Positions 33,405-46,407 of a stretch of DNA of 64,000 nucleotides are shown piece by piece (positions within the stretch are counted from its first letter, which is position 1; each line of letters opens with the position of its first letter). A program made the position numbers and the translations under genes. The notes below the pieces were generated by a model, which was given only the letters and a program-made list of their open reading frames with translations, did not search any database and was not told the origin of the DNA. The stretch is from an uncultured Pelagibacteraceae bacterium (GTDB taxonomy: Bacteria; Pseudomonadota; Alphaproteobacteria; Pelagibacterales; Pelagibacteraceae): the NCBI GenBank assembly GCA_902581925.1, contig CACHQB010000002.1:1-64000 (forward strand), given 5' to 3'.

Positions 33405-36400
33405 ATGCAACTATCTTTTACTGAAAAGAAAAACATTAGAAAAAGTTTTGGTAAACTAAAAGAAAGTTTATCTATACCTAACTTAATTGAAGTACAAAAA
33501 AATTCGTACAAAGAATTAACAGAATTTAATGTTGAGGCAGCAGAACTTACCAAAGGTTTTGATAGAGTTTTTAAAAGTATTTTTCCTATTGAAGATTTAA
33601 ATGACAAAGCAACTTTAGAATATGTTTCATATAGATTAGAGAAACCAAAATTTGATGTTGAAGAATGTATAGCAAGAGGTCTTACATATTCATCAGCTCT
33701 TAAGTGTACTTTAAGATTGGTAGTTTACGAAATAGATCAAGAAAATAATACAAAAGATATTTTATCAGCTAAAGAGCAAGAAGTTTATATGGGTGAAGTT
33801 CCTATGATGACTAATAGTGGAACTTTTATAACTAACGGTGTTCAAAGAGTTGTAGTAAACCAAATGCACAGAAGTCCAGGTGTATTTTTTGATCATGATA
33901 AAGGTAAAACACATGCAAGTGGAAAACTTTTATTTAATTGTAGAGTAATACCGAATAGAGGTTCTTGGTTAGATTTTGAGTATGATGTTAAAGATTTTTT
34001 ATATTTTAAAATTGACAGAAAAAAGAAAATTTTTTCATCTACTTTATTATTAGCTTTAGGTTATACAAAATCAGAAATTGTTGATGAGTTCTATGAAAGT
34101 GAACAGTACACTTTTGATCCAAAAACTGAAAAGTGGAAAACTAAATTTAATCCAGAAAACTATAAAGCTAAAAATTTCTCAGAAGAAGTAATTGATGCAA
34201 AAACTGGTGAAGTAGTAATAAAATTAGGTGACAAGATTAATTTTTTAAGTGCAAAAAAATTAGCTAATGATGGTTTAAAAGATATACTAGTTTCTAGAGA
34301 GTCCTTGTTTGGTAAATTTTTACACAGAGATATAAAAGTTAATGAAGAAGAAGATGGTGTATTTAAAATTGGGACTGAATTAAATGATACAATAATTCAA
34401 CAAATTTTAGATGCAAATATACATACACTTCAAATTTCTGTTACAAACTCTATAAATAAAGGACCTTATCTACTTACAACTATTTTAGCTGATAAAAATA
34501 ATACTAAAGACGAAGCTATCACAGAAATCTATAAAATGTTAAGACCTGGAGAACCTCCAACTATAGAGATAGCAACTCAAATATTTAATAATCTTTTCTT
34601 TAGTTCAGACAGATATGATTTGTCTGATGTTGGAAGAGTTAAAATGAACTCAAGATTAAACCAAGAGTGTTCTGATAAAATTACCATATTAAGAAATGAC
34701 GACATCATTGCAATTATTCATAAAATGTTGGATTTACGTGATGGTAAAGATGATGTCGATGACATTGATCACCTAGGAAATAGAAGAGTTCGTTCTGTTG
34801 GAGAACTAGTTGAGAACCAAGCTAGAATTGGTGTTTACAGAATGGAAAGAGCTATTAAAGAAAAAATGACAACTTTGGATGTTGAGTCAGCAATGCCACA
34901 AGATCTAATTAACGCAAAACCATTAACAGTTTCATTGAAAGATTTTTTTGCAAGTTCACAACTATCTCAGTTTATGGATCAAACAAATCCTTTATCTGAA
35001 ATAACTCATAAAAGAAGAGTTTCAGCGTTAGGTCCGGGTGGTTTAACAAGAGAAAGAGCAGGTTTTGAAGTAAGGGACGTCCATCCAACCCACTATGGAA
35101 GAATTTGTCCAATTGAGACACCAGAGGGTCCAAATATTGGTTTGATTAATAGTTTATCTACTTATGCAAAAATTAATAAGTATGGCTTTATTGAAAGTCC
35201 TTACAAAAAAGTAAAAGACGGTGTTGTCCAAGATAAAGTTGAATACTTATCAGCAATGGAAGAAACAAAATTCACTATTGCTCAAGCTAATACAAAACTT
35301 GATAAAAATGGAAAAATCACTGAAGAACTAGTTTCATGCAGACAAAACCTAAACTTTCTTTTAGCAAAACCTGACTCTATTGATTACATTGATGTATCAC
35401 CAAAACAATTAGTTTCAGTTGCAGCATCTTTAATTCCATTCTTGGAAAATGATGATGCAAACAGAGCATTAATGGGATCAAACATGATGAGACAAGCAGT
35501 TCCATTATTAAAACCCGAGTCTCCACTTGTCGGTACAGGAATTGAAAGTGATGTTGCTTTAGATTCTGGGGTAACTATTGTTGCTAAGCGTGATGGAGTT
35601 GTTGATAAAATAGATGGTAAAAGAATTGTTATAAAAGTAACTGAGGAAACAGACTTTAGTAAGTCTGGTGTAGATATCTATAACCTTCAAAAATTTAAAA
35701 GATCAAACCAAAATACTTGTATAAATCAAAGACCACTGGTTAGAGTTGGTGATAAAGTTAAATCTGGAGATATTATTGCAGATGGTCCTTCAACAAAATT
35801 AGGTGAACTTGCTTTAGGTAAGAACGTCACTGTAGCATTCATGCCTTGGCAAGGTTATAACTTTGAAGACTCAATCTTAATTTCAGAAAGATGTGTTACA
35901 GATGACGTATTCACATCTGTTCACATTGTTGAATACGAAATAATGGCAAGAGATACAAAGCTTGGTGAAGAAGAAATAACTAGAGATATACCAAATGTAA
36001 ATGAAGAAGCTTTAAAAAACCTTGATGAATCAGGAATAGTTTATATTGGTGCAGAGGTTAATGCTGGTGATATTTTGGTTGGTAAAGTTACTCCAAAAGG
36101 TGACTCAGCATCTGGTCCTGAAGAAAAATTATTAAGATCAATATTTGGAGAGAAAGCTATCGATGTTACAGATACATCTTTAAGAATGTCTAGAGGATCA
36201 AGTGGAACGGTAGTTGATGTAAGAGTATTCAATAGACATGGAATTGAAAAAGACGAAAGATCAATAACAATTGAAAGAGCTGAAATTGAACAAGTTCAAC
36301 AAGATAAAATTGTTGAGGAAGAAATATTAGAAAGAAGTATTAAACAAAGGGCTTCACAATTCCTGTCAGGATCATCTTTGACTAAAAAGGTAAAAGATTT

Positions 36401-37493
36401 ATCCGAAGGAACTAAGTTAGATTTTGATACAATTAATAAACTATCAATTAATGATGTATTCAAAATCACAGTAGGAAATGTAAATGACGAAGCAACATTA
36501 GCTCAATTAAAAGATCAATATAATAAAGCAAAACAAGACATAACAGAGAGATTTGAAGATAAAGTTTTAAAAATTAGAAGTGGTGATGATTTATTACCTA
36601 GCGTTATGAAAATGGTAAAAGTATTCGTTGCTATAAAAAGAAGATTAAGACCTGGTGATAAAATGTCAGGAAGACATGGAAACAAAGGAGTTGTAAGTAA
36701 AATTGTACCTGTTGAAGATATGCCATATAGAGAAGATGGTAGACCAGTTGATATTGTATTAAATCCTTTGGGTGTTCCAAGTAGGATGAACGTTGGTCAA
36801 ATTCTAGAGACGCACTTAGGATGGGCATGTAAAGAATTTGGCGAACAAGTTAAAAATTTAGTAAACGAAAATAGTAAAAAAATTGAAAGAACAGAAAAAA
36901 TCGAAAAATTCTTAAAATCTGTTTACGGAGAAGAAATTTTCAACGAAAAAGTAGACAAATTAAGCAAGAGTGAATTTAAAGATCTTTGTGAAAATTTGCA
37001 AAATGGTATCGCAATCTCAACACCTGTTTTTGATGGCGCTAAAGAAAAAAATGTTACTGAAATGCTTGAACTTGCAAATTTACCAGGATCTGGACAAACA
37101 TATTTATGGGACGGAAGAACAGGAGAGAAATTTGATAGACCAGTTACTGTTGGAATTATCTACATGCTAAAACTTCATCACTTAGTTGAAGATAAAATAC
37201 ATGCACGATCTACTGGACCTTACAGTTTGGTTACACAACAACCACTTGGTGGTAAAGCACAATTAGGTGGTCAAAGATTTGGTGAAATGGAAGTATGGGC
37301 ACTTGAAGCATATGGTGCATCATATACATTACAGGAAATTTTAACTGTTAAATCCGATGATGTTGCAGGAAGAGTTAAAGTTTATGAGACTATAGTTAAA
37401 GGTGAAGAGAACTTTGAGTCTGGAATACCAGAGTCATTTAACGTCTTAGTTAAAGAGATTAAATCATTAGCATTAAATGTGGAGCTTAATTAA
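33405..37493 (+). CDS. rpoB: DNA-directed RNA polymerase subunit beta
   Basis: 1362 residues, close to the E. coli length. The N-terminal [17 protein letters not shown], the rifampicin-region segment [21 protein letters not shown] near residue 520, the GPNIGLI fork loop, and C-terminal blocks [11 protein letters not shown] and [15 protein letters not shown] are all present. At the rifampicin site the residues appear as in sensitive enzymes (DQ, H, R). The stop overlaps rpoC by one base. Confidence 0.99.
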   Translation: MQLSFTEKKNIRKSFGKLKESLSIPNLIEVQKNSYKELTEFNVEAAELTKGFDRVFKSIFPIEDLNDKATLEYVSYRLEKPKFDVEECIARGLTYSSALKCTLRLVVYEIDQENNTKDILSAKEQEVYMGEVPMMTNSGTFITNGVQRVVVNQMHRSPGVFFDHDKGKTHASGKLLFNCRVIPNRGSWLDFEYDVKDFLYFKIDRKKKIFSSTLLLALGYTKSEIVDEFYESEQYTFDPKTEKWKTKFNPENYKAKNFSEEVIDAKTGEVVIKLGDKINFLSAKKLANDGLKDILVSRESLFGKFLHRDIKVNEEEDGVFKIGTELNDTIIQQILDANIHTLQISVTNSINKGPYLLTTILADKNNTKDEAITEIYKMLRPGEPPTIEIATQIFNNLFFSSDRYDLSDVGRVKMNSRLNQECSDKITILRNDDIIAIIHKMLDLRDGKDDVDDIDHLGNRRVRSVGELVENQARIGVYRMERAIKEKMTTLDVESAMPQDLINAKPLTVSLKDFFASSQLSQFMDQTNPLSEITHKRRVSALGPGGLTRERAGFEVRDVHPTHYGRICPIETPEGPNIGLINSLSTYAKINKYGFIESPYKKVKDGVVQDKVEYLSAMEETKFTIAQANTKLDKNGKITEELVSCRQNLNFLLAKPDSIDYIDVSPKQLVSVAASLIPFLENDDANRALMGSNMMRQAVPLLKPESPLVGTGIESDVALDSGVTIVAKRDGVVDKIDGKRIVIKVTEETDFSKSGVDIYNLQKFKRSNQNTCINQRPLVRVGDKVKSGDIIADGPSTKLGELALGKNVTVAFMPWQGYNFEDSILISERCVTDDVFTSVHIVEYEIMARDTKLGEEEITRDIPNVNEEALKNLDESGIVYIGAEVNAGDILVGKVTPKGDSASGPEEKLLRSIFGEKAIDVTDTSLRMSRGSSGTVVDVRVFNRHGIEKDERSITIERAEIEQVQQDKIVEEEILERSIKQRASQFLSGSSLTKKVKDLSEGTKLDFDTINKLSINDVFKITVGNVNDEATLAQLKDQYNKAKQDITERFEDKVLKIRSGDDLLPSVMKMVKVFVAIKRRLRPGDKMSGRHGNKGVVSKIVPVEDMPYREDGRPVDIVLNPLGVPSRMNVGQILETHLGWACKEFGEQVKNLVNENSKKIERTEKIEKFLKSVYGEEIFNEKVDKLSKSEFKDLCENLQNGIAISTPVFDGAKEKNVTEMLELANLPGSGQTYLWDGRTGEKFDRPVTVGIIYMLKLHHLVEDKIHARSTGPYSLVTQQPLGGKAQLGGQRFGEMEVWALEAYGASYTLQEILTVKSDDVAGRVKVYETIVKGEENFESGIPESFNVLVKEIKSLALNVELN

Positions 37494-40400
37494 TGAAAAA
37501 AGAATTGACAGATCTATTTAAGGGCAGCGAAATTTCAGAAGCTCAAAATTTTAATAGCATTAAAATTTCACTTGCTAGCCCAGAGAAAATTAAATCTTGG
37601 ACATTTGGTGAAATTAAAAAGCCTGAAACAATTAATTATAGAACGTTTAGACCTGAAAAAGATGGTTTGTTCTGTGCAAGGATTTTTGGACCAATAAAAG
37701 ATTATGAGTGTTTATGCGGTAAGTATAAACGAATGAAATTTAGAGGAATTATATGTGAGAAATGTGGAGTTGAGGTTACAAAATCAAATGTAAGAAGAGA
37801 AAGAATGGGCCACATTAATCTTGCCACACCGGTAGCACATATTTGGTTCTTGAAGTCTCTTCCAAGCAGAATTGCTTTAGCAGTAGACATGAAATTAAAA
37901 GAAATAGAGAGAGTTCTTTATTTTGAAAACTTTATAGTAATAGAACCTGGTTTAACTGGTTTACAAAAAAATCAACTCTTAAATGAGGAAGAATTAGCAA
38001 AATACCAGGATGAGTTTGGTGAAGAAAGTTTTACAGCGGGTATAGGAGCAGAAGCTGTTCTTGAGATGCTGAAAAATTTAGATTTAGAATTAGAAAGAAA
38101 AAATCTTGTTAGCTTTATTAAAGAGACCAAATCAAAAGTTAATGAAGAAAGAGCAATTAAAAGATTAAAATTGATAGAGTCATTTATTGAAACAGGTCAA
38201 AAACCTGAATGGATGATTATGACTGTTGTACCAGTTATACCACCAGAATTAAGACCATTAGTTCCTCTAGATGGTGGAAGATTTGCTACTTCAGATCTTA
38301 ACGATTTATACAGAAGAGTAATTAACAGAAATAACAGATTAAAAAGATTAATGGATCTTAAAGCTCCAGATATCATTGTTAGAAATGAAAAAAGGATGCT
38401 GCAAGAGTCTGTTGATGCTCTTTTTGATAACGGAAGAAGAGGTAGAGTAATTACAGGCACAGGTAAGCGACCACTTAAATCTCTTGCTGAAATGTTAAAA
38501 GGTAAGCAAGGAAGATTTAGACAAAATTTATTAGGTAAACGTGTTGATTATTCTGGAAGATCAGTAATCGTTGTTGGTCCTGATTTAAAACTACATGAGT
38601 GTGGTTTACCGAAAAAAATGGCTCTTGAGTTATTTAAACCATTTTTATATGCAAGATTAAATAAATTAGGCTTAGCTTCAACAATTAAACAAGCTAAAAA
38701 ATTAGTTGAAAAAGAAACTAATGCAGTTTGGGATGCTTTAGAATTAATAGTTAGAGAGCATCCTGTTCTTTTAAATAGAGCGCCAACACTTCATAGGCTT
38801 GGAGTTCAAGCATTTGAGCCAAAATTAATTGAAGGTGATGCAATTGAATTACACCCTTTAACTTGTGCAGCATTTAATGCGGACTTCGATGGTGACCAAA
38901 TGGCAGTCCACGTTCCATTAAGTTTAGAGGCTCAATTAGAAGCAAGAATATTAATGTTATCTACAAATAACATTCTTTCTCCATCAAACGGTAAACCAAT
39001 TATTGTTCCAAGTCAGGATATGATTTTAGGAATTTACTATCTTTCACAAGAGCCAATATCTGATAAACCTGCTGGATACTTTACCAATTCAGATCAAATT
39101 GAATTTGCATTATCATCTGGTCAAATAAATGTCCATAGTACTATCATTTCAAGATACGAGACTGTAGATGAGCAAGGAAATAAGAAAATAGAAAAATACA
39201 CTTCTACAGCTGGAAGATTTTTATTAGCAAATTTATTACCTAAAAATAGTAACATTAAGTTCTCTTTAGTAGATAGATTGTTACCTAAAAAAGTAGTTTC
39301 AGAAATAATTGATGTTGTATTTAGATTTTGTGGTCAAAAAACAACTGTAATTTTCTGTGACAAGCTTAAAGATTTAGGATTTAAACACGCCTTTAAAGCA
39401 GGAATTTCGTTTGGAAAAGACGATCTTGTAATCCCTGCAAATAAAACTCAATTAATTGATGATACTAAAAAATTAATTGCGGATTATGAAACTCAATATG
39501 CGGAAGGTTTAATTACAAGAGGTGAAAAATACAATAAAGTTGTTGATGCTTGGTCTAAGTGTACAGATAAAGTTGCTGGAGAAATGATGAAAGGAATTTC
39601 GGCTACAGAAAAAACTGATGAAGGATTAAAGATTAATTCTGTATTTATGATGGCCGATAGTGGAGCTAGAGGATCTGCTGCTCAAATGAAACAATTAGCT
39701 GGTATGAGAGGTTTGATTGCTAAACCGTCAGGGGAAATTATTGAAAGTCCAATTATTTCAAACTTTAAAGAAGGATTAACTGCTTTAGAGTATTTTAATT
39801 CAACCCACGGAGCTAGAAAAGGATTAGCAGATACAGCACTTAAAACAGCTAGTTCTGGATATTTAACAAGAAGACTATGTGATGTTGCACAAGATTTAAC
39901 AATAACTAAAGTTAATTGCGATGATCCTGGATTTATTGAACTTTCTGAAATTTTAGAGGGTGGTAATGTTGTTGTTAGTTTATCTGAAAGAGCATTAGGA
40001 AGAGTAACAGCGGCTGATGTTAAGAACCCTTTATCGGGTGAAGTAATTATTAAAAAATCTGAAATGATTGATGAGGCAGGCTGTGATAAAATTGATGCTG
40101 CAGGAGTTAAATCAATTAAAGTTTATTCTGTAATGACATGTAGTTCAAAAGAAGGTGTTTGCGCTACTTGCTACGGACGAGATTTATCAAGAGGTAAAAT
40201 GGTTCATGTTGGCGAAGCTATTGGAATGATATCTGCTCAATCAATTGGAGAACCAGGAACACAGCTAACAATGAGAACGTTCCACGTTGGAGGTACAGCT
40301 TCAGTTAAACAAGATTCTCAAATAGTTACCAAAAGTGAAGGAACTTTAAAAATAATCAACTCAAATATTTTAGAGGATTCTAAAAAGAATTTGATTGTTA

Positions 40401-41665
40401 TGGGAAGAAACACTCAACTTTCTATAGAGGATGACAAAGGAGTTCAGATAGCGGTTTATAAAGTTGCTTATGGTTCAAGATTATTTTTTAACAACGGTGA
40501 CAAAGTAAAATCAAATACTAAAATATGTGAATGGGATCCTTACACAACACCAGTTATAGCAGAGAAAAGTGGTACAGCTAGTTATGTAGATTTAATTGAT
40601 GGTGTATCAATTCAAGAAACTACTGACGATGCAACAGGAATTTCTTCCAAATCAGTAATTGATTGGAGAGGTCAATCAAAAAGTACTGATTTGAAACCTA
40701 GAATTACTTTAAGAGATGAAAAAGGAAATGTGATTAAAAAAGCTGATGATAATGAGGCTAGATATTATTTAGTACCGGATTCGATTTTATCAATTAAAGA
40801 TGGTCAAAAAGTTTATGCAGGTGACGTAATTGCAAGATTACCTAAGGAAACTACAAAAACAAAAGATATTACCGGAGGTCTTCCAAGAGTTGCTGAGTTA
40901 TTTGAAGCTAGAAAAGCTAAGGATAGTGCGATCATTGCAGAAAATGATGGTAGTGTTGTTTTTGGTAAAGAGGTAAGAGGCAAACAAAGAGTGTCGATTG
41001 TTCCAGATGATGGGTCTGAGCCTTCAAATTATCTAATTCCAAAAGGCAAACACATTAATTTTAATCCTGGTGAAAAAATTCAAAAAGGAGAGTATCTTTT
41101 AGATGGTCAACCACTGCCACATGATATTTTGAGAATTTTAGGAATTAAAGAATTAACAGAATATTTTGTTAATCAAGTTCAAGAAGTTTATAGATTACAA
41201 GGTGTAATAATAAACGATAAACATATTGAAACTATTTTAAGACAAATGCTTAAAAAAGTTGAAGTTAAAGTATCAGGAGACTCAAGTTATTTACCTGGTG
41301 AGGTGGTTGATAGAATTAAGTTTGATAATACTAATGAAAAATTGGTTGCGGAAGGTAAAGCACCAGCCGTTGGTGAAAGAGTTCTAATGGGTATTACTAA
41401 AGCTTCACTTCAAACTGAATCATTTATTTCAGCAGCTTCTTTCCAAGAAACAACAAGAGTATTAACCGATGCTGCAATTAAAGGGAAAGTTGATCCATTA
41501 AATGGCTTAAAAGAGAACGTAATTGTTGGAAGATTAGTTCCTGCAGGTACTGGTAATATTAAAAATAGATGGAACAATAAAGCTCTAGAAGATGATAATA
41601 GTTTCTTAGCAGAGCAGGATAAAATAGAAGCCGCAGAACCTGAAGAAACACAAGCAAATCAGTAA
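37493..41665 (+). CDS. rpoC: DNA-directed RNA polymerase subunit beta'
   Basis: 1390 residues. The N-terminal zinc ribbon has CLCGKYKR and CEKCGVEV near residues 68-92, the catalytic magnesium loop NADFDGDQM lies near residue 462, the bridge helix region is around [20 protein letters not shown], and the second zinc site has [13 protein letters not shown]. The C-terminal tail is acidic ([12 protein letters not shown]). It is followed by a 167-base gap before rpsL. Confidence 0.99.
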   Translation: MKKELTDLFKGSEISEAQNFNSIKISLASPEKIKSWTFGEIKKPETINYRTFRPEKDGLFCARIFGPIKDYECLCGKYKRMKFRGIICEKCGVEVTKSNVRRERMGHINLATPVAHIWFLKSLPSRIALAVDMKLKEIERVLYFENFIVIEPGLTGLQKNQLLNEEELAKYQDEFGEESFTAGIGAEAVLEMLKNLDLELERKNLVSFIKETKSKVNEERAIKRLKLIESFIETGQKPEWMIMTVVPVIPPELRPLVPLDGGRFATSDLNDLYRRVINRNNRLKRLMDLKAPDIIVRNEKRMLQESVDALFDNGRRGRVITGTGKRPLKSLAEMLKGKQGRFRQNLLGKRVDYSGRSVIVVGPDLKLHECGLPKKMALELFKPFLYARLNKLGLASTIKQAKKLVEKETNAVWDALELIVREHPVLLNRAPTLHRLGVQAFEPKLIEGDAIELHPLTCAAFNADFDGDQMAVHVPLSLEAQLEARILMLSTNNILSPSNGKPIIVPSQDMILGIYYLSQEPISDKPAGYFTNSDQIEFALSSGQINVHSTIISRYETVDEQGNKKIEKYTSTAGRFLLANLLPKNSNIKFSLVDRLLPKKVVSEIIDVVFRFCGQKTTVIFCDKLKDLGFKHAFKAGISFGKDDLVIPANKTQLIDDTKKLIADYETQYAEGLITRGEKYNKVVDAWSKCTDKVAGEMMKGISATEKTDEGLKINSVFMMADSGARGSAAQMKQLAGMRGLIAKPSGEIIESPIISNFKEGLTALEYFNSTHGARKGLADTALKTASSGYLTRRLCDVAQDLTITKVNCDDPGFIELSEILEGGNVVVSLSERALGRVTAADVKNPLSGEVIIKKSEMIDEAGCDKIDAAGVKSIKVYSVMTCSSKEGVCATCYGRDLSRGKMVHVGEAIGMISAQSIGEPGTQLTMRTFHVGGTASVKQDSQIVTKSEGTLKIINSNILEDSKKNLIVMGRNTQLSIEDDKGVQIAVYKVAYGSRLFFNNGDKVKSNTKICEWDPYTTPVIAEKSGTASYVDLIDGVSIQETTDDATGISSKSVIDWRGQSKSTDLKPRITLRDEKGNVIKKADDNEARYYLVPDSILSIKDGQKVYAGDVIARLPKETTKTKDITGGLPRVAELFEARKAKDSAIIAENDGSVVFGKEVRGKQRVSIVPDDGSEPSNYLIPKGKHINFNPGEKIQKGEYLLDGQPLPHDILRILGIKELTEYFVNQVQEVYRLQGVIINDKHIETILRQMLKKVEVKVSGDSSYLPGEVVDRIKFDNTNEKLVAEGKAPAVGERVLMGITKASLQTESFISAASFQETTRVLTDAAIKGKVDPLNGLKENVIVGRLVPAGTGNIKNRWNNKALEDDNSFLAEQDKIEAAEPEETQANQ

Positions 41666-41694
41666 AAAAATCGTCTAAAAATCGCAGTTTTAGT

Positions 41695-41722
41695 TTGACA
41701 AAGGCCTATTAATAAGTAATTT
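41695..41722 (+). promoter_or_regulatory. Promoter for the rpsL-rpsG-fusA and following operons
   Basis: TTGACA at 41695-41700 and TAATTT at 41717-41722 with a 16-base spacer, 30 bases after the rpoC stop. A consensus -35 and a weaker -10. A CTAAAA/TTTTAG inverted pair (41675-41693) just upstream may be a weak rpoC terminator. Confidence 0.55.
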
Positions 41723-41745
41723 GGCGATGTTTTTGGTTGGAATGT

Positions 41746-41797
41746 AGTACCTCTAACGGTACTAAACGCTGCCATAAAATAACCTGTCAGTTATTTT
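41746..41797 (+). promoter_or_regulatory. rpsL leader with two hairpins
   Basis: AGTACC-TCTAAC-GGTACT (41746-41763) and AAAATAAC-CTGTCA-GTTATTTT (41776-41797) are adjacent stem-loops in the untranslated leader, the second ending 35 bases before the rpsL ATG. They could be an r-protein autoregulatory element or an attenuator. No known riboswitch matches by eye. Confidence 0.45.
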
Positions 41798-41832
41798 CAC
41801 CTAAAAATAAATTAATTAATTTTAAAATATTT

Positions 41833-42204
41833 ATGCCAACTATAAATCAGTTGTTAAGAAAAAAAAGAGTTAAACCAGCAGCAAGAAATAAAGTTCCTGC
41901 TTTACAAAAACAACCTTTAAAGAGAGGTGTTTGTGTTAAAGTTTATACAACAACTCCTAAGAAACCAAACTCAGCACTAAGAAAAGTTGCTAGAGTTAGA
42001 TTATCAAATGGATTTGAAGTTACAGCATACATTCCTGGCGAAGGCCACAATCTTCAAGAACACTCTGTAGTACTGATTAGAGGTGGTAGGGTAAAAGATT
42101 TGCCAGGTGTTCGTTATCATATTTTAAGAGGTAATCTTGATACACAAGGTGTTGCGAATAGAAAACAAAGAAGATCTTTATACGGAACAAAAAAAGGTAA
42201 ATAA
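41833..42204 (+). CDS. rpsL: 30S ribosomal protein S12
   Basis: 123 residues from the ATG at 41833, which gives the universal N terminus [12 protein letters not shown]. The frame is open further upstream, but that part covers the leader hairpins and is not homologous. Decoding-site motifs [17 protein letters not shown] and [10 protein letters not shown], and the [14 protein letters not shown] loop, are conserved, with Lys at the streptomycin positions. It overlaps rpsG by one base. Confidence 0.97.
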   Translation: MPTINQLLRKKRVKPAARNKVPALQKQPLKRGVCVKVYTTTPKKPNSALRKVARVRLSNGFEVTAYIPGEGHNLQEHSVVLIRGGRVKDLPGVRYHILRGNLDTQGVANRKQRRSLYGTKKGK

Positions 42205-42674
42205 TGTCTAGAAAAAAAACACAACCAAAAAAAAATATAGTTCCAGATCCAAAATTTAATTCAACTATAATTCCAAAATTAATAAACAATATTATGTATG
42301 ATGGTAAAAGAGGTATCGCTGCAAAAATTGTTTATGACGCAATTGATAAAATTAAAACAAAAACTAAAGACGAACCAATAAATATTTTTAATGAGGCAAT
42401 TAACAACATCAAACCTACTGTAGAAGTTAGATCTAGAAGAGTTGGTGGTGCAACTTATCAAGTTCCTGTTGAAGTAAAAAGTAAAAGAGCACAAGCATTA
42501 GCAATCAGATGGCTGGTTGAATCAGCAAGAAAAAGAAAAGATAAACACATGGCAGATAAAATTTTTAATGAGCTTTACGATGCTTATGAAAAAAAAGGTG
42601 CTGCAGTTAAAAAAAGAGAAGATGTACATAAAATGGCAGAGTCTAATAAAGCATTTGCCCATTTTAGATGGTAA
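42204..42674 (+). CDS. rpsG: 30S ribosomal protein S7
   Basis: 156 residues. Family blocks: KLINNIMYDGKRGIAAKIVYDA near residue 27, the beta-hairpin VRSRRVGGATYQVPVEV that reaches the E site, and RKRKDKHMADKIFNEL. S7 organises the 16S 3' major domain and represses the str operon in E. coli. It is six bases before fusA. Confidence 0.98.
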   Translation: MSRKKTQPKKNIVPDPKFNSTIIPKLINNIMYDGKRGIAAKIVYDAIDKIKTKTKDEPINIFNEAINNIKPTVEVRSRRVGGATYQVPVEVKSKRAQALAIRWLVESARKRKDKHMADKIFNELYDAYEKKGAAVKKREDVHKMAESNKAFAHFRW

Positions 42675-42680
42675 TTAATT

Positions 42681-44759
42681 ATGGCTAGAACTCATACATT
42701 AGATAAATATAGAAATATTGGGATCATGGCCCATATAGATGCTGGTAAAACAACCACTACTGAAAGAGTTCTTTACTATACAGGTAAGAGTCACAAAATT
42801 GGTGAAGTACACGATGGTGCAGCAACAATGGATTGGATGGAGCAAGAACAAGAAAGAGGAATTACAATTACATCTGCTGCTACTACTTGTTTTTGGAATG
42901 ATCATAGAATTAATATTATAGACACGCCTGGTCACGTAGATTTTACTATTGAAGTAGAAAGGTCTTTGAAAGTTTTGGATGGTGCTGTTGCTGTTTTTGA
43001 TGGTGTTGCAGGTGTAGAACCTCAATCTGAAACTGTATGGAGACAAGCGGATAAGTATAAAGTGCCAAGAATTTGTTTTGTTAACAAATTAGATAGAACC
43101 GGCGCTGATTTCTTTAGATGTGTAGATATGATTAGAGATAGGTTAGGCGCAAAACCTTTAGTAGTGCAAGTACCTATAGGCGTTGAAGCTTCCTTATCTG
43201 GTGTAGTTGATCTTGTTAAAATGAAAGCTCAAGTTTGGAAAAATGAGGCATTAGGAGCTGAGTGGGAATATAAAGAAATTCCAGAAGACCTAAAGGAAAT
43301 TTCAGAAAAATATAGAACAGAATTAGTTGAAACAGCTGTCGAACAAGACGAAAAGCTAATGGAGGCCTATCTAAATGGTGACGAAATTAAAGAAGAAGAT
43401 TTAGTTAAATGTATAAGAAAAGGAACACTTAATTTTAGTTTTGTTCCAGTTTTAACTGGTTCAGCATTCAAAAACAAAGGCGTTCAACCCTTACTTGATG
43501 CTGTTGTAAATTATTTACCAAGTCCAGTAGATATTGGTTCTATTAAAGGTACTAAATTAGGTAGTGAAGATGAAATGGAAATGAAATTTGAAGACAGTGT
43601 TCCATTTTCTGCTTTAGCTTTTAAAGTAGCAAATGACCCATTTGTTGGCTCATTAACTTTTATTAGAATTTACTCAGGTACAATCAAAACTGGTACCGCT
43701 GTCTTCAATTCCTCTAAAGAGAAAGAGGAAAGAGTTGGAAGAATGCTTTTAATGCATGCAAATTCTCGTGAGGATATTAAAGAGGCTAATGCAGGCGACA
43801 TAGTAGCTTTAGCAGGATTAAAAAATACTATTACAGGACACACTCTATGTGACAAAGAAAATTCAGTTCTACTTGAACCAATGGAATTCCCTGATCCAGT
43901 AATTGAAATTGCAGTAGAACCAAAAACAAAAGCAGACCAAGAAAAAATGGGTGAAGCGTTAGGTAGGTTAGCTAAGGAAGATCCTTCTTTTAGAGTAACA
44001 TCAGACGAAGAGTCGGGACAGACAATTATTAAAGGTATGGGTGAATTACACTTGGATATTATTGTTGATAGAATGAAAAGAGAATTTAAAGTAGAGGCAA
44101 ATGTTGGAGCTCCACAAGTTGCTTATAGAGAAACCATAGAATCTGCTTCAGAGGTTGAATATACTCACAAAAAACAAAGCGGTGGTGCTGGTCAATTTGC
44201 GAAAGTTAAACTTTTAGTAGAACCTCAAGAACCAGGTAAAGGTCGAGATGTTGAGAGCAAAATTAAAGGTGGTGCAATTCCAAAAGAATTTATTCCTGGT
44301 GTTGAGAAAGGCATAGAAACAGTCTCAGATACTGGAATTTTAGCTGGTTTTCCAATGATTGATTATAAAGTAACGATCTTAGATGGTTTACATCACGATG
44401 TTGACTCAAGTGTCTTAGCGTTTGAATTAGCAAGTAGAGCTTGCTTTAAAGAGGCATGTACAAAAGGTGGCCTAAAATTATTAGAACCAGTAATGAGAGT
44501 TGAAGTAGTAACTCCTGAAGATTATATGGGTGATGTTATAGGTGATTTAAACAGTAGGAGAGGTCAAATCAGCACTCAAGAGCAAAGAGGTAATGCAACT
44601 GTAATTACAGCAATGGTTCCTTTAGCTAATATGTTTGGCTATATAAATAATTTAAGATCAATGTCTCAAGGTAGAGCACAATATTCAATGTTTTTTGATC
44701 ATTATTCAAAAGTTCCACAAAATGTTCAAGATGAAGTAACTAAGAAGATTGCAGGTTAA
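42681..44759 (+). CDS. fusA: Elongation factor G
   Basis: 692 residues. G1 [12 protein letters not shown] at about 16-27, G2 RGITITSA, G3 DTPGHVDF, G4 NKLDRTGAD, then domains II-V with [11 protein letters not shown] in domain IV and a normal C terminus. Drives ribosomal translocation. tuf, usually next, is missing: rpsJ follows after two bases. Confidence 0.98.
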   Translation: MARTHTLDKYRNIGIMAHIDAGKTTTTERVLYYTGKSHKIGEVHDGAATMDWMEQEQERGITITSAATTCFWNDHRINIIDTPGHVDFTIEVERSLKVLDGAVAVFDGVAGVEPQSETVWRQADKYKVPRICFVNKLDRTGADFFRCVDMIRDRLGAKPLVVQVPIGVEASLSGVVDLVKMKAQVWKNEALGAEWEYKEIPEDLKEISEKYRTELVETAVEQDEKLMEAYLNGDEIKEEDLVKCIRKGTLNFSFVPVLTGSAFKNKGVQPLLDAVVNYLPSPVDIGSIKGTKLGSEDEMEMKFEDSVPFSALAFKVANDPFVGSLTFIRIYSGTIKTGTAVFNSSKEKEERVGRMLLMHANSREDIKEANAGDIVALAGLKNTITGHTLCDKENSVLLEPMEFPDPVIEIAVEPKTKADQEKMGEALGRLAKEDPSFRVTSDEESGQTIIKGMGELHLDIIVDRMKREFKVEANVGAPQVAYRETIESASEVEYTHKKQSGGAGQFAKVKLLVEPQEPGKGRDVESKIKGGAIPKEFIPGVEKGIETVSDTGILAGFPMIDYKVTILDGLHHDVDSSVLAFELASRACFKEACTKGGLKLLEPVMRVEVVTPEDYMGDVIGDLNSRRGQISTQEQRGNATVITAMVPLANMFGYINNLRSMSQGRAQYSMFFDHYSKVPQNVQDEVTKKIAG

Positions 44760-44761
44760 TC

Positions 44762-45070
44762 ATGGAAAAACAGAACATTAGAATTAAATTAAGAGCATAT
44801 GACAATAAAGTTCTAGATGCTTCAACCGAAGAGATTGTTAATACAGTAAAAAGAACTGGAGCTACAATCAAAGGACCTATTCCATTACCTACAAGGATTG
44901 AAAGATACACTGTATTAAGATCACCCCACATAGATAAGAAAAGTAGAGAACAATTTGAATCAAGAACACATAAAAGATTAATCGACATTATTGAACCAAC
45001 ACCGCAAACGGTAGAAGCATTGATGAAACTTGATTTAGCTTCTGGTGTAGATGTGGAGATAAAAATTTAA
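44762..45070 (+). CDS. rpsJ: 30S ribosomal protein S10
   Basis: 102 residues, with [16 protein letters not shown] at the N terminus, the [19 protein letters not shown] loop and [17 protein letters not shown]10 (NusE) also takes part in antitermination and binds NusG. First gene of the S10 operon, here attached directly to fusA without a promoter gap. Confidence 0.98.
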   Translation: MEKQNIRIKLRAYDNKVLDASTEEIVNTVKRTGATIKGPIPLPTRIERYTVLRSPHIDKKSREQFESRTHKRLIDIIEPTPQTVEALMKLDLASGVDVEIKI

Positions 45071-45072
45071 TT

Positions 45073-45783
45073 ATGAGTGAGATAGCTTTATTAGGAAAGA
45101 AAATAGGTATGACGAGAGAGTTCTATAAATCTGGTCAATTAGTTCCTGTGACTGTACTTAAGGTAGAAAAAGCTAGAGTTATTCAGGTTATTGAGGAAGA
45201 AAAAAGAGGATACAAAGCTGTTCAGCTTGGATATGGAAAAATTAAAAATTCAAAATTAACAAAAGCTATGAAAGGTGTTTTTGCTAAAAAAAATACTGAA
45301 GCTAAAAAAAAATTAAAAGAATTTAGAGTAAATGATACATCTGTTTACAAAGAGGGAAACGAGTTTGGTTTGGAAATATTCAAAGATATTAAATTTGTAG
45401 ACACAAGATCAAAAACAATTGGTAAAGGTTTTGCAGGTGCTATGAAAAGACATAATTTTGGTGGTTTGAGAGCCAGTCATGGTGTTTCGATATCACACAG
45501 AGCACATGGTTCAACCGGGCATAGCCAAGACCCAGGAAAAGTTTTTAAAGGAAAAAAAATGGCTGGTCATATGGGTGACAAGTTAAGAACAATGCAAAAT
45601 ATTGAAATAATAAAAACAGATTTAGAAAATGAACTTCTTTATTTAAAAGGATCAATACCTGGCTCAAAGAATTCAGAAGTAATGGTTAAAAAATCAGTAA
45701 AAAATATAAATAAAATGACAATTGGTGAAAAACAAGCGGCAGCAGAAGAAGCTAAAAAAACACCTGAGAAAAAGAAAAAATAA
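45073..45783 (+). CDS. rplC: 50S ribosomal protein L3
   Basis: 236 residues. The N terminus ALLGKKIGMTREFY and the central loop FAGAMKRHNFGGLRASHG and SHRAHGSTGHSQDPGKVFKG are diagnostic. The C terminus carries a ~25-residue Lys/Ala/Glu-rich extension (EEAKKTPEKKKK) beyond the usual end. L3 nucleates 50S assembly and reaches toward the peptidyl transferase centre. Confidence 0.97.
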   Translation: MSEIALLGKKIGMTREFYKSGQLVPVTVLKVEKARVIQVIEEEKRGYKAVQLGYGKIKNSKLTKAMKGVFAKKNTEAKKKLKEFRVNDTSVYKEGNEFGLEIFKDIKFVDTRSKTIGKGFAGAMKRHNFGGLRASHGVSISHRAHGSTGHSQDPGKVFKGKKMAGHMGDKLRTMQNIEIIKTDLENELLYLKGSIPGSKNSEVMVKKSVKNINKMTIGEKQAAAEEAKKTPEKKKK

Positions 45784-46406
45784 TGAAATTAGATAAAATT
45801 AGCATTGACGGAAAAAAAGATAGCATTGAAGTTTTAGACAAAATTTTTTCAGCTAAAATTAACCCCAAGTTAGTTAGTGCTGTTCTTTATAAAACAAATG
45901 CTAATTACAAAGGAAGACATGCTAAAACTAAACAGCAAAATGAAGTAAAAGGACCAACTTCAAAAATATATGCACAAAAAGGAACTGGTGGTGCAAGACA
46001 TGCAAGTAGAAAAGCTCCTATATTTGTAGGTGGTGGTATTGCTCATGGACCAAAAGGTGAATTGGCTTATAAAAAAAGAAAATTAAACAAAACTGAGAAA
46101 AAACAAAGCGTAGCATCATTAATTACAGAAAAAAATAATAATAAAAATTTATTAATCCTAAATGATTTTAATTCTGAAATTAAAAAAACAAAAGAGATGA
46201 ACTCAATTATTAATAAACTTGAAATTAATAATTCACTAATAATTTTAGATAAAAATTCTAAAGAAAAAATTGAAAAATCAGCAAGAAATATTCCAAATGT
46301 TAAAGTTACAGATGTAAATCATTTCAGTGCTTACGATATTATCAAATTTAAAAAAATAGTTTTCACAGAAAGTTCTGTAAAAGAACTAGAAAAGAGATAT
46401 TCATAA
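45783..46406 (+). CDS. rplD: 50S ribosomal protein L4
   Basis: 207 residues. The extended tunnel loop KIYAQKGTGGARHASRKAPIF and GGGIAHGPK are present at about residues 60-85. The rest is Lys/Asn-rich, reflecting low genomic GC. In E. coli L4 represses the S10 operon; the leader needed for that is not present between fusA and rpsJ here. One-base overlap with rplC. Confidence 0.96.
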   Translation: MKLDKISIDGKKDSIEVLDKIFSAKINPKLVSAVLYKTNANYKGRHAKTKQQNEVKGPTSKIYAQKGTGGARHASRKAPIFVGGGIAHGPKGELAYKKRKLNKTEKKQSVASLITEKNNNKNLLILNDFNSEIKKTKEMNSIINKLEINNSLIILDKNSKEKIEKSARNIPNVKVTDVNHFSAYDIIKFKKIVFTESSVKELEKRYS

Positions 46407-46407
46407 A

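Noticed and set aside
41737-41832. Upstream extension of rpsL
   Set aside because: The extra 32 residues cover the leader hairpins and resemble nothing in S12; the ATG at 41833 gives the universal MPTINQLLR start.
42699-43046. Minus-strand open frame inside fusA
   Set aside because: Antisense to the highly conserved G domain of EF-G; Ser/Cys/Asn-rich shadow translation with no sign of coding.
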